A model generated the notes under the pieces. That model had not been told where the DNA came from and ran no database searches. It was given only the letters and a program-made list of their open reading frames with translations. Both the position numbers and the translations under genes were made by a program. Shown here one piece after another: positions 47,501-57,266 of a DNA stretch of 64,000 bases (position 1 is the stretch's first letter; every line of letters begins with the position of its first letter). Origin of the DNA: Bolinopsis microptera (Eukaryota > Ctenophora > Tentaculata > Lobata > Bolinopsidae); assembly GCF_026151205.1 (NCBI RefSeq), contig NC_087074.1, positions 17,061,962 through 17,125,961 on the forward strand, read 5' to 3'.

Positions 47501-48120
47501 CGGTTTGGTGGAGGGTTAGGGTCAACGTTTATACATTATAGGGTCAAAGTTAGGACTAGAGTTGTACACTATTGACATTGTGAGGGTAATGGTTAAGGTT
47601 TATCACTAGCGACCTTTTCATCTGACCACAATATTGCAAAATGCTATGTTGTATGTCACGTGACAAATTTAGCCGAGGGTCGGAAGACGGAGGTCGGAAG
47701 TCAGTGGACTCTGTTGGAGTCCGGCGGACCCCGAGCGGAGTCCGCCGAGCTGGCGGAGTCCGCCAAGCTCCGCCGGACTCCGCCGGATTCAAGTCTGGCG
47801 GAGAGGTCCGGCGGAGTCCGCCAAGCACTCCGCCGGAGTCCGCGGTGGACCGGAGTCCGCCTAGTGGCTTAGTCCGCGGCGGACACTCCGCCGAGCCGCC
47901 GCGGAGCCGCTCGGAGTCCGCGGCGGACTTTGAAGTCCGCTCGGAGTCCGCTCGGCTCCGCTCGGAGTCCGCCAAAATGTACTCGAGTCCACTGTAAATA
48001 CATTTTGGCGGAGCACCGCCGGAGTCCGCTCGGAGTCCGGCGGCACCGCCGGAGTCCGCTCGGAGTCCGCTCGAAGTCCGGCGGCTCCGCCGCGGACTCG
48101 ACTCCGCGACGGATAGTGCC
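44589..48120. mobile_element. Foldback DNA transposon with very long inverted arms
   Basis: A 3,532-bp element bounded by the perfect 8-bp target duplication GACTATCA (44581-44588 and 48121-48128). The termini begin GGCACTATCCGTCGCGG on both strands. The left arm (44589 to about 45986) and right arm (about 46799 to 48120) are inverted copies around a roughly 812-bp centre. Outer arm parts (about 44605-45000 and 47715-48105) are GC-rich arrays of GGCGGACTCCGAGC-like units; inner parts hold single-copy blocks. The arms differ by indels: the left has about 110-130 extra bases near 45650-45765, and the right has extra bases with GGATCCAGGGATCC near 47365. No transposase is encoded. The architecture is like FB/Galileo-type elements; superfamily is not assignable from 8-bp TSD alone. 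Confidence 0.92.
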
Positions 48121-48128
48121 GACTATCA

Positions 48129-48784
48129 CGTGACGTCTTACTTAAACACGTTTTATAAATTACTCTGATGGACAATTCAAACCTCCAACCCTAAACTCTG
48201 ACCCAAACCCTACCTTTATAACACAATCCCTAAAAACAGAAACTGAAGTTGGTATCATATCGCACCGGGGACATTATGGAGGAATGCAAAAATTAGGGAA
48301 TCGAATGACTGCCAAGTGTCAATGCTCAACTGATGTATTCCACTTCGTGTTGTTAATATTAGTTTTTACACTCGTTACAATCAGCAAACACTCTTATCTT
48401 TTGTTTGAGGTGCGATAAGAGGTTTTATGACCTGATTACACCGGCGTTTACACATAATGGATACTCGGCCAGGATACTTAACCCTTAAAGTGGTTTCTAT
48501 ACATTATCCTCTAGGCTCTAGCTAAGTGTACGTTTACAATTAGAGTTATAATATTGTAGTAGAAGAGAGGATCCACAACTTGCATTGACCAGATTAGGAT
48601 TTAAAAAATCGTATCTCTTATTTCTTAACCAACTTTTCGACCAATCTTTCGACCGATGAAGACACGCGTTTCGACAAACAATTTTCAGTCCATTCCATTT
48701 CTCCTGATATGAAAAGCGCCCTATTAAGTGATCACTGATCATTCAGTATTATCTTCTGATCAATACACTCGTACAGCCACTAGT
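48129..48784. other. Spacer before the MFS gene
   Basis: No gene or repeat is recognised; probable promoter and 5' leader of the downstream transporter. Confidence 0.4.
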
Positions 48785-50616
48785 ATGACTCGTGCTCACG
48801 AGGGAACTGAAGAACATATTTTGCCGAATGAGATCCCAGAGACTGTGAGTGTAGATGTGCTCGGAGTGGGAGACACAGAACATAAAACCAACAGCCAGAC
48901 AAGATCAGGTTTCATCAATTTGATATCTCCAAATTATAGTTCAGAGCATATAACTATCTGCAAATTTGTTTTACATAAACGTTTCCAACTTGAAAATAAA
49001 ATATTTCCCAGATAGAAGATACAAGCTGACGACTAGTGAAGTAGTTTTGGTGGTCTTATTTGCTACATTTGGTTACGGATCATCATTCAATCCTCGGACT
49101 TATCTTTCTGGATTTTACCTCGACTTTCTCAAACAAGCGGATCTCAATGTGGTGTTAGGTGATTTAATGAGTTTAGATTAACAAATCTTTTAATCCATTA
49201 GCAACTAATCAATTTATTATCAACTATCAAGGTCCTCTTTAAAGTACTGCAAGTTATAATTCCACTCGATTAATATTTTTCGTATTTAGCATGAAACCTA
49301 AAGATTGAATTAACAGGGACTGTTTCAATATCTACATTACTGGTAACACAGGGACTGAGCCCCTACATCCTGCCTCTATTACCCTGGTTTAAGAAACTCT
49401 CCCTCACTACAAGGTGTCTCCTTCTTCTTATCGGCAATATTATCTGCTACTTCGTCATGTCCCTAGTGGACGTGATGGTGGAGGCTGACCCCAGGGGTGG
49501 TCTGGTGTTCGGGGTGGTTGGAGCAGCTCGAGCACTTCAGGGGCTGTGTTGTGGTTCTTTAACCGTTATAGTACAGGTCAGTGTTTACTCGAGAATCTGT
49601 GGCAACTATGGTGGGCCTTGAACCGAGGTCAGGGTGACGTTTCAGTTAGCTTATTAAAGATAACTACCTCTATTATCAATACTACTACTTCCTTCTACTG
49701 TACATTGTACAATACGTTTCAGGGGGAGATAGTGGACTTGTACCTGGCAGATAAGAAGTCTCTAATGGTGGTGATATGCAGTGCGATACACATCTCTGCT
49801 CTGGTACCCTTCGTTGTGGGAACTGAACTTTACACCTCCGGAAAGTGGCTCCTCACAGGACTCCTCATCCCTACATTCGATCTTATCCCTCTGCTCCTGC
49901 TTCCTTTCATTAGTAAACTTCAGAGGAAAACTAGTGCGGGAGAGTATTGTGTTGGGTTAGCTGATGAAGACTGTGATCCAGACAAAGAAACAGAACCTCC
50001 TAGCCAAGACAAGAAAGAAGCAACCTGTCTACAGCGCATCGTGTTCTACGTCCCTGATCTGACGGTGTTTATAGCGAACGTGACGTTCATCTTGTTGATA
50101 TTCTCCCTGCCAGTCAGACTAAAAGAGTACACGGGCAAGTCTCTGAACACAGCGGTCCTGTTTACCACCCTCATCCCCACCTTCGGGTTCATTTCCAGTC
50201 TCATTGTCAGTTACTTCACCCTCCGCAAGCTTCCTGCTCTACTCGTTATTTTGGTGGGAACTGTTGTTTTCTTTGTTGGGGCCATTATAGCGTTCGGAGC
50301 TACAACAGAGTTCCTAGTGTTCCCAGGCTCGTATGAGTTAGGATCAGTGTTGGTGGGGCTGGGTGATGCTCCTGTAATAAACCTCATAGTGCTGAGCAAG
50401 TTTGTGTTATATGAAAAGTGGGGACTGGACACAAAGGGGCTGGGGGAACGGAGCAGTGCTGTGTTTAACCTCAGTATGTGTTTCTCACAAGTTGTTGGAA
50501 CTGTCATGTCCGGTCTTACGATCAGTAGAGGTAGTGAGGTTCCCACACTGGTCGGGGCGGGGACTGCAGGCCTTTTTAATATTGTAGCTTTACTTCTCTG
50601 TCTTCTGGTTAAATGA
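48785..50616 (+). CDS. Major facilitator-like transporter, four exons
   Basis: Exons 48785-48908, 49012-49158, 49317-49576 and 49723-50616 join in consistent phases (GT-AG introns of 103-158 bp) to give 474 aa. A soluble acidic N-terminus of about 40 residues is followed by hydrophobic segments from VVLVVLFATFGYGSSF onward. About 11-12 can be counted, with a charged central loop (DEDCDPDKETEPPSQDKKEA) between the N- and C-halves, typical of the MFS fold. The C-half includes LVGLGDAPVINL and ends at a membrane segment with almost no tail. I cannot assign the subfamily (an SLC18B1-like or SLC43-like identity are guesses) or the substrate. The short introns and clean phases support the structure. 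Confidence 0.75.
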
Positions 50617-51490
50617 TGTGATCAGTAGCGTAATTGGAACGTCTTATGCTTTCAAGTAGTTTGTATCTTATTAGACATTGATATTGGTCTAGTTATATAT
50701 TACTGTATACTATTTTATTGATCTGAGGTGTAGTATTGCCAGATCCCAGTTCAATTTATAACGGAGTTGTATATCAACAGGAAACGATGTAACAGAGTCA
50801 ATATATTTTAATGTTGCCATGGGGTGGCAAGTCTCCATTCATCGTACTCCGATAGTTTACTGCATCCTATTATGTAAAGTCTTTACCAGCCAAATCTGAT
50901 ATTTTTAATTAATATTAAATAGCCTCAAAAGAAGTAGTTAAGAAAGGAGTTGGATACATACTAAGTCTACAGTAAAGCCCCGATTTACCGCCACTATTTC
51001 CTTTCCCCAAATAGGGCTACGTTATTTTATCGAGTCTATCCACCGTCAATTTGAAATTTGAATGTGTCAATTTTGTAAACCTAGGGTATTGAGTACACCA
51101 CCACATTCCAGCTTAAAAGTTGGTGTAAAAATGGGGACCCGAACAGTAACATCACTAATATAGAGTGAACCCCCATTCTTCACCCAGCTCAACTGTTATT
51201 ATTCAATGTTAATTTGCCCTAGATTTAGTGGATCAAATGTCAAATGTCCCTTCATTCACGCCTCAAAGGAATGTCAATGTGTGAATTCCCAAATATTTTC
51301 ATTTTCAATGGCTCATATTTCTTTACTGTTCATTTGCACAGTTTAATTTTAAATCGTTAGCTGGTCCAAATTAAGTTTTGTCAATTTAATTAAATTGACA
51401 AAACTGGAATGCTGATTAGTCACTATATATCATTATAATAGTCTAGTATTATGTTCCTTGTCCGGGCTTACTTTAAGTCAGTCACGTGAT
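50617..51490. other. Spacer between MFS and SLATT-like genes
   Basis: AT-rich 3' flank of the MFS gene; it contains the palindrome at 51374-51405. No gene. Confidence 0.5.
51374..51405. repeat. Perfect 32-bp palindrome
   Basis: AGTTTTGTCAATTTAA is followed immediately by its exact reverse complement, with no loop. It lies about 300 bp upstream of the SLATT-like gene. Confidence 0.95.
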
Positions 51491-51524
51491 TGATAGTCGA
51501 GTGTAGACTTTAGAGTGATTAATC
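51491..51524 (+). repeat. Inverted-repeat arm upstream of SLATT-like gene
   Basis: TGATAGTCGAGTGTAGA ... AGAGTGATTAATC is the inverse of 52355-52381 downstream of the gene, apart from a short insertion in this copy. A third version lies at 52676-52695. Confidence 0.7.
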
Positions 51525-51701
51525 GTCGTCCTTCGTTCCTAAGGTTTCTCAGACGGACAAATATTGCTGATTCGGTTGCTGAATTAATTATTAAGCTTGA
51601 TTTCTGTCCCTGATCAATCATAAAAGTATCGCAATTTGGCTGCCTCTGCTGTTTATCATTATAATGTTTATTGTTTATGTAGAGGTATAACACTAACAGG
51701 A

Positions 51702-52346
51702 ATGGGGCATTCAAAAATGGAAATATTTCAGATAATATCACATATTATGGGTATCGAAGAAAACTGGGAATCCTTCGTCAGCATGACTCATGCAAAGGCA
51801 GAATCGCATGGAAAAGTAGCGCAGTATTGGGACAGGATTCACAACATCTTGAGTATGGCTCTCATATTCCTATCTGCATTAACGACTCTGTCCGTGTTGC
51901 TCCCTATCACCCACTATGTCGGAGCTGCTCTGGGGGCGGTCACTACTCTTTTATCTGCTATCAACGGCTCTTTGAACCCTAGTACGAGAAGGCAAGAGCA
52001 GATGGAGGCTAGTAGGGGGTTTAGAGCCCTGATGTTGAAGATGGTGAGAGTTGAAACGGAGAGAAATTATGAGGAACTGTGGAAGGAATACAACAAAGAA
52101 TTGCTTGGAGAACCTTTCCTTCCGACAAAATTCAAGGTAAAAGACAACACTGCATTCTCCATGTCACCCGAGTTCCAGATGGTGGTAGCCCAGAAGAAAG
52201 CTGATGTTGGAGAGTGTTTATCGAAGATAGACGATGGGGCCCCACCACCTATCTTCGATAAACACTCGGAGGCTAACTGTCTTGTCTATCAGTCACCTAT
52301 GTCTGAGGAAATAGATCCGGAAGTGGAAGCTGACATTGAAGAATGA
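51702..52346 (+). CDS. SLATT-like two-transmembrane protein, single exon
   Basis: 214 aa from the ATG at 51702. The order is a soluble N-terminal helix (ENWESFVSMTHAKAESHG), a W-x-x-R-x-H-N segment, two adjacent TM helices (about 48-67 ILSMALIFLSALTTL and about 71-90 YVGAALGAVTTLLSAI), and then a basic helix NPSTRRQEQMEASRGFRALM. This matches the plan of SLATT domains (two-TM effectors known mainly from bacterial and phage conflict systems linked to SMODS/SLOG sensors, with some eukaryotic and giant-virus members). The family call rests on architecture and the post-TM helix, so it is tentative. The acidic C-terminal tail contains a strong nucleic-acid hairpin at 52212-52267. The gene is bracketed by short inverted repeats. 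Confidence 0.6.
   Translation: MGHSKMEIFQIISHIMGIEENWESFVSMTHAKAESHGKVAQYWDRIHNILSMALIFLSALTTLSVLLPITHYVGAALGAVTTLLSAINGSLNPSTRRQEQMEASRGFRALMLKMVRVETERNYEELWKEYNKELLGEPFLPTKFKVKDNTAFSMSPEFQMVVAQKKADVGECLSKIDDGAPPPIFDKHSEANCLVYQSPMSEEIDPEVEADIEE
52212..52267. repeat. Perfect hairpin inside the SLATT-like coding sequence
   Basis: The 19-bp arms GAGTGTTTATCGAAGATAG (52212-52230) and its exact complement (52249-52267) surround an 18-base loop that itself contains GGGGCCCC. The reading frame stays open across it. Confidence 0.95.
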
Positions 52347-52355
52347 TGATTACAG

Positions 52356-52694
52356 ATTAATCACTCTACACTCGACTGTCACTTGACTTTTTAAACACGT
52401 TCTTTAGCTGGCCGTGAATGGGTATTCGAAATCCTAGCCCTCTAATGACTAATCTGATCCCAACCCTAACCCTAACCCAATCTTTAACAAAAGCATATGC
52501 TGAAACCCTAACTCTAACGAGAAATTATTATACGGTCATATGTATCGCCAGGGGAGCATTTTGACCCTATATCATGGGGTCATGGGGGTGATTCAGAATC
52601 AGCCTCCAAAAATACATCGATTCAGGTTGGTTTCAACTGTCGGGGGCCCTTTTACTTTTAGAAGTATCTCGAAGATCGACTGTAGAGTGATTAA
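52356..52694. mobile_element. TIR element with T3-like core beside the SLATT-like gene
   Basis: Inverted ends of about 20 bp (ATTAATCACTCTACA ... and the complement of TCGACTGTAGAGTGATTAA) enclose AACCCTAACCCTAACCC, a GGGAGCATTTTGACCC block and CAAAAATACATCGA. These match the internal order of family T3 in inverse orientation. It begins 9 bp after the stop codon of the preceding gene. Confidence 0.6.
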
Positions 52695-53225
52695 GCACGT
52701 TCGGACATTGGACTTAAAACAATGTAATTTGAAGCATTTGGAACCCGTATAACCCTAAAATAGTGTCAAGACTCAAGAGACTAAATAATTATTACCAATT
52801 TAATTCGCGTTTTTGACACCACTTGGGGGTTCAAATTTTGGGCTCTAAAACTCCTATTCCTTAGCCAATTTTTTATTTTTTCATGCTGATTTGGAGGCCA
52901 TTAAAGCATTTGACCCAGTCAAAAAAGTATCAGTTGTAGATCTTTTACGGTTTTTGCGGAAAGTCGCGTTAAAGTTGATGCCGTGGTGTCAGTAAAATGG
53001 TACGGATAAACACATCCATATATATCGTCTCGCTTTATATATAGTAAGATATTGTTATAAGATACATGTTTATTAAAATATGTAGTAAGATAGAAGAACA
53101 CGGGGCTATTTAGACGAACCCCTTGATGAATGATGAAGATCAATTTCTGTATTTTATCGCCAGACTGTCCCGTCTGTCCCGTCCCCCGAAGTAAGGGTTC
53201 GAGCATATTTTGAGCCATATGTCAC
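52695..53225. other. Gene-free stretch
   Basis: No domain-bearing ORF and no recognised repeat. Confidence 0.4.
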
Positions 53226-53304
53226 TTACCTGGGGACCTCAGGCTATTATGTTCATATAAACATAGAGATTCGGCGGAATGACTGGCTGAGCGCGGCCCA
53301 GTAA
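53226..53304 (+). mobile_element. Short MITE family M1, copy D
   Basis: 79 bp, TTACCTGGGGACCTCAGG to GCGGCCCAGTAA, with the exact 8-bp direct repeat TATGTCAC (53218-53225 and 53305-53312). Confidence 0.88.
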
Positions 53305-53415
53305 TATGTCACGTGGTATACTGGTATGTGGTAGAGCCATGTATAAAATTATCATGTACGCATATGATCTACATTCTACATTCTACATTACCTATTTATA
53401 GTTTACACATTAGTC

Positions 53416-53506
53416 TTACCTGAGGACCCCAGGCTTTAATGTTGGTAAACAACATTAATACCGAATAGAGATTAGGCGGAATGACAGGCTGAGCGCGGCC
53501 CAGTAA
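53416..53506 (+). mobile_element. Short MITE family M1, copy E
   Basis: 91 bp, longer in the middle (GTTGGTAAACAACATTAATA), with the 9-bp direct repeat ACATTAGTC (53407-53415 and 53507-53515). Confidence 0.88.
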
Positions 53507-53654
53507 ACATTAGTCATGTTTACTTTGTTCATGTTGCAATATCAAAATGATTTGATGTCTTCATTTTTATGTTTCATGTTTATCGACAAAGTTTTATTTT
53601 TGTCAAGACTTACAACTTATATTATTCTAAAAACGAATTTTTAGTAGTCTAGTT

Positions 53655-54335
53655 AGGCTCTTATACGGGTAAAAAGACGTGTTTTCTCACTCATGAAAGA
53701 AAACTTTTCTGCTATGAGTTTGGAGACCTAACCATTAATTGGACACAATAGTATGATGTATATTGTGCAAGGATCAAGAATATGTTAAGAAATATAAATA
53801 TGACCTTATTAGTCACGTGCTATACCAATGCGCGTTTTTGGTTTTAAACTTAGCTTTGACAGTCTATAATTGCTCTAACCAGAGCCCTCTTGCTTGCATA
53901 GCAGTAGCGCGAGACCACCGACTAGCGCGTCACGCAGTACGCGTAGACACATGGCTATGTGAAGTCTATAAGATTACATTGCTTTCTATTTGTTACCTGA
54001 GGACCCCAGGCTATTATGTTCATTAACAATTAACATAATACCGAATAAAGATTTGGCGGAATGACAGGCTGAGCGCGGCCCAGTAAGTAAGAGCCCCACC
54101 TTTTTGGATTTTTACCTGGGGAAATCCAGGAATAATACCTTAATTTTAATGCCATCGTGTGCAGCGCAGCTAGTTTTTGTCACTTGTGCAAATTTAGCTG
54201 TTACACCAACAAAATTAACTTGTTTAAAAGTTCAAAAAACATAATTTTTTGGCTTATTTTTGGCCGGGGAAACTTAGACTTATCATTTCAAAACCACTTG
54301 CACCTTTAATCGATTTTACGGTCAAAAATACGTTT
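53655..54335 (-). mobile_element. TIR family T1, interrupted copy
   Basis: The left part (about 53655-53755) is the inverse of the T1 right end at 1390-1480 (GGCTCTTATACGGG, AAAAAGACGTGTTTTC, CCAATTAATGG-like, ATAGTATGATGT). The right part (about 54087-54335) is the inverse of T1 positions about 690-940. M1 copy F lies between them, and the middle has diverged or been replaced. Confidence 0.65.
53993..54086 (+). mobile_element. Short MITE family M1, copy F (no target duplication)
   Basis: 94 bp with standard ends. The flanks TCTATTTG and GTAAGAGC do not match, unlike the five other copies. It lies inside the T1 copy and immediately abuts a GTAAGAGCC T1-type terminus. Confidence 0.85.
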
Positions 54336-54352
54336 GCATTTGGAAATATGTT

Positions 54353-54595
54353 TTATCACGTTGTGACCCCTTGTATCACGTGGTGACCCACACGGTCGCT
54401 TCACTATAGAGTTTTCACTGTAGAGTTTCGACGATACAGGGGGAGCCGCGCACTCGTGCGCCATGCGCGGCGGGTCATACAACGTATGACAAGTGACCCC
54501 CATCACCCATTGTCGTTAAATTTCACTAAGTGTAGCGTTTCTACGATACAGAGGGAGCCGCTCACTCGTGCGCGGCGGGTCATGCAACGTATGAC
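54353..54595 (+). mobile_element. MITE family T2, two adjacent degenerate copies
   Basis: Two repeats of the order CACGTNGTGACCC, TTTCACTA, CGATACAG, GGGAGCCGC, CTCGTGCGCGGCGGGTCAT, CAACGTATGACAA occur head to tail (to about 54492 and to 54595). Confidence 0.7.
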
Positions 54596-54619
54596 AATTA
54601 TTTCGCTCCAACTAAATCG

Positions 54620-54825
54620 TTTGTAGGTTTATAACCTACCAGGACGCGCGCCGAGTTGGACTCGTCGACGGTCCTAAATATTTGAATATTTGAATATTTG
54701 AATATTTGAATATTTGAATATTTGAATATTAATTGAATATTTGAATATTTGCAATTTGAATATTTGAATATTTGAATATTTGAATATTATATTTGAAACA
54801 AATATTTTACGAGTATCACCCGTTA
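54620..54825 (+). mobile_element. MITE family T4, copy 3, nested in T3
   Basis: Flanked by the 9-bp direct repeat ACTAAATCG (54611-54619 and 54826-54834), derived from the T3 end. A TTTGAATA microsatellite (about 54676-54795) has expanded inside it, doubling its length relative to the other copies. Confidence 0.85.
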
Positions 54826-54970
54826 ACTAAATCGCTCGCCCAAATTTTAAGAAAATTCTTGCGAAAAGGCCCTTTAGGTATGAAATTGATCTAAATCGGT
54901 GTATTTTTGGACGGTGATTCGGAATCAGCCCCCATGATGCAAAGGGTAAAAATGCTTCCCTTGAGAGTTA

Positions 54971-55076
54971 TTGCATCACTACACGTGATGACCCCCACTG
55001 TCGCTTCACTATAGTGAATGTCGATACAGGGGGAGCCGTGCACTTCGTGCGCGGTGGGTCATACAACGTATGACAA
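54971..55076 (+). mobile_element. MITE family T2, nested in T3
   Basis: 106 bp starting TTGCATCACTACACG and ending CAACGTATGACAA. It is flanked by GAGAGTTA (54963-54970 and 55077-55084), a duplication of the GAGAGTTATGGGC sequence that is single in the uninterrupted T3 copy A. Confidence 0.88.
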
Positions 55077-55320
55077 GAGAGTTATGGGCAAAAAACTGTT
55101 TTTGTCACGTGACAGGCTAGTAAAACATGAATTCGATTGTTTAGGGCTCGGGTTAGGGTTAGGGTTGTAGTAAGAGTTATGGTTAGGGTTCGGGGTTATG
55201 GTTAGGGTTCGGGTTGGGATTTAGGGTTTATGTAAAACCATATTGTACGGCTGCAAAATCATAAAAACCAAAGTCACGTGAAATTTTTGGGCGAGCGAAT
55301 TAGTAAGAGCCCAATTATTT

Positions 55321-55523
55321 ATGTGCCCAATTATTTGTTAGGTTGCCCATGTCAAACTTGTATTTTGTAGTATAAAGGTACATTCAACATTTCCCCCGTA
55401 TTACTTCGTTGTTTACTTCTACTCTATATCTTATGCAATTAAAAACCAATCATAATGATGATAATGATATTATACCGATATATAGATATATTTAATTTTT
55501 ACCCACAGTGAAAGACTTAGGAC
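55321..55523. other. Short spacer between MITEs
   Basis: AT-rich unique sequence. Confidence 0.4.
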
Positions 55524-55648
55524 TTGTCATGTCATGTCATACGTTGTATGACCTGCCGCGCACGAGTGCGCGGCTACCCCTTTATCGTAGAAACTTTACA
55601 GGGGTTCCACTATAGTGAAACGACAATGGGGGTCACTACGTGATACAA
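55524..55648 (-). mobile_element. MITE family T2, intact inverted copy
   Basis: 125 bp, TTGTCATG ... GTGATACAA, flanked by the exact 8-bp direct repeat CTTAGGAC (55516-55523 and 55649-55656). Confidence 0.88.
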
Positions 55649-55956
55649 CTTAGGACAGCGTTCATCACGACTTTTACGGCGCACAGTCGTCCTGTGCATG
55701 CACATTGAATCGACGATAGAAATCGAGCGCTATACGCATTATTATTAGCTTATTCGCTGTTATCACTCAGGTTGATAACAAATACGTTCTGTTTTGTTAT
55801 TGCAGAACGTTTGTCATGATCCTATAAATACTATTTAAAACGCTTAACTTAGATTGCTTTTAAGTTCATATAATAGAGTGTGTTGCAATAATATACTATG
55901 TTAGTAAAACAAATTTTTTTTTTTTAGTAAAACAAAATTTTTATTTACCACAAAAC

Positions 55957-56122
55957 AATCAATACATATTTAATATTATTATACATTTACAAATAAATCT
56001 AAATTTAAATTCAGCTATATACACAATACACCGCCCGCCGCGCAGACAGCCACACATTGCTGAGAGATTCTCAGGTGCAGATGTAAGCGCCGCGCGCGCG
56101 AGGTTTGTTATCTTACAATTAC
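55957..56122 (+). repeat. Dispersed repeat family R5, copy 2
   Basis: Near-identical to 25497-25660, including the GAGAGATTCTCAGGTGC core and CGCGCGCG run. Confidence 0.8.
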
Positions 56123-57266
56123 ATGTCACGATATATTATTAATTATCAGAGAATTTTAGAAGCAAAATAATAATTGCTTATTGGGAAAATTTCGGTCGTT
56201 AACGCAGTACAGGGTGTGGACACTGCAATGCTAATAACGGAAAATTTTGAGGCACGAGTTTCATTCAGCTACCCAATTTATATGTGACATGTACTTGTAT
56301 TAAATTCAGATAAATGTCAGTAACAATCGACGTCAACATTGTGCAACTGTAAACTGCAAAATGTTAACGTCGATTATCACTAAATCACATCTCGCAAGTT
56401 ACTAATTCTTTGCACTATATATGTTACGTCACTATAGCATATGTCATTCATATTGTACGTTATATAAGATAAAAATAAATATTTTATAATTGTTTCAATG
56501 TTCAACACTGCTAAAAAACAAATACCTACTTGCCCATCGATTAAGCAGTCGCCAAAACAAGGCTCAAAGTTAATTTACCTTCACACCTCGTTTTGGAGAC
56601 TGAAGGATGTCAATAAATAAAACAAAGATTTGTCAACAATGGAGACAAGATAGTATCAGTTATTATGAATGGTCTCAATCAATAATGTTAATGTTTTGTA
56701 TAATTAACTTCACGAGAAGTAGGGCTGTAAATTTGCAATTCATTGGAGTTTCCTGACTATTTATTCAGGGGTTCGAAGGCGGGGAACAGTTCATTGATAT
56801 GATGATATGTTGAGGTTTTAACTGGGACTGCGCTTTATTTTGAAATATCCTAATAAATGTCTCTGAAGAAGTAAAATATGGAATTAAGTATAGATGAAGT
56901 AGAAATGAACTTTTTTGAAATTGTGATTATGATAATGATGGTCGACTACAGGAGTGCAAGGATTGTCTAATTGATATCAATATGCTTGGAGTCATACAGA
57001 TTTCTTCTAAAGCGTTTATAATTTGAAATATGAATTCAGCTATTGCATAAAGTTTGCCAAAGACTCCTGGTCACCGAATCGTTTAAAGATGGTGTATGAA
57101 TAAGCATAGTAAAAGAGGTCTCTTTTCTCTTCATCTTTAAAGACATGAATAAGTCTATCAATCCTCCTGTATCCTGGGGTTGACTCAGTTGAATGCCTTT
57201 TGCCTATGCTCATGGTTTCATGAACAAGGTATTTGAACTTAAACTAAAAAAAACTTTATTTTTAGG
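56123..57266. other. Gene-free stretch upstream of the VIT gene
   Basis: A loose inverted pair AATCGACGTCAACATT / AATGTTAACGTCGATT lies at about 56325-56377. Otherwise unremarkable; probable promoter of the VIT gene near its end. Confidence 0.4.

Larger units (their letters stand above)
54604..55312 (+). mobile_element. MITE family T3, copy B, with two nested MITEs
   Basis: Flanked by the exact 8-bp direct repeat AATTATTT (54596-54603 and 55313-55320). Its start CGCTCCAACTAAATCG is split by T4 copy 3 (54620-54825) and its middle by a T2 copy (54971-55076). With these removed it matches copies A and C, including TTAGGG-like motifs and GTCACGTGAC. Confidence 0.87.
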
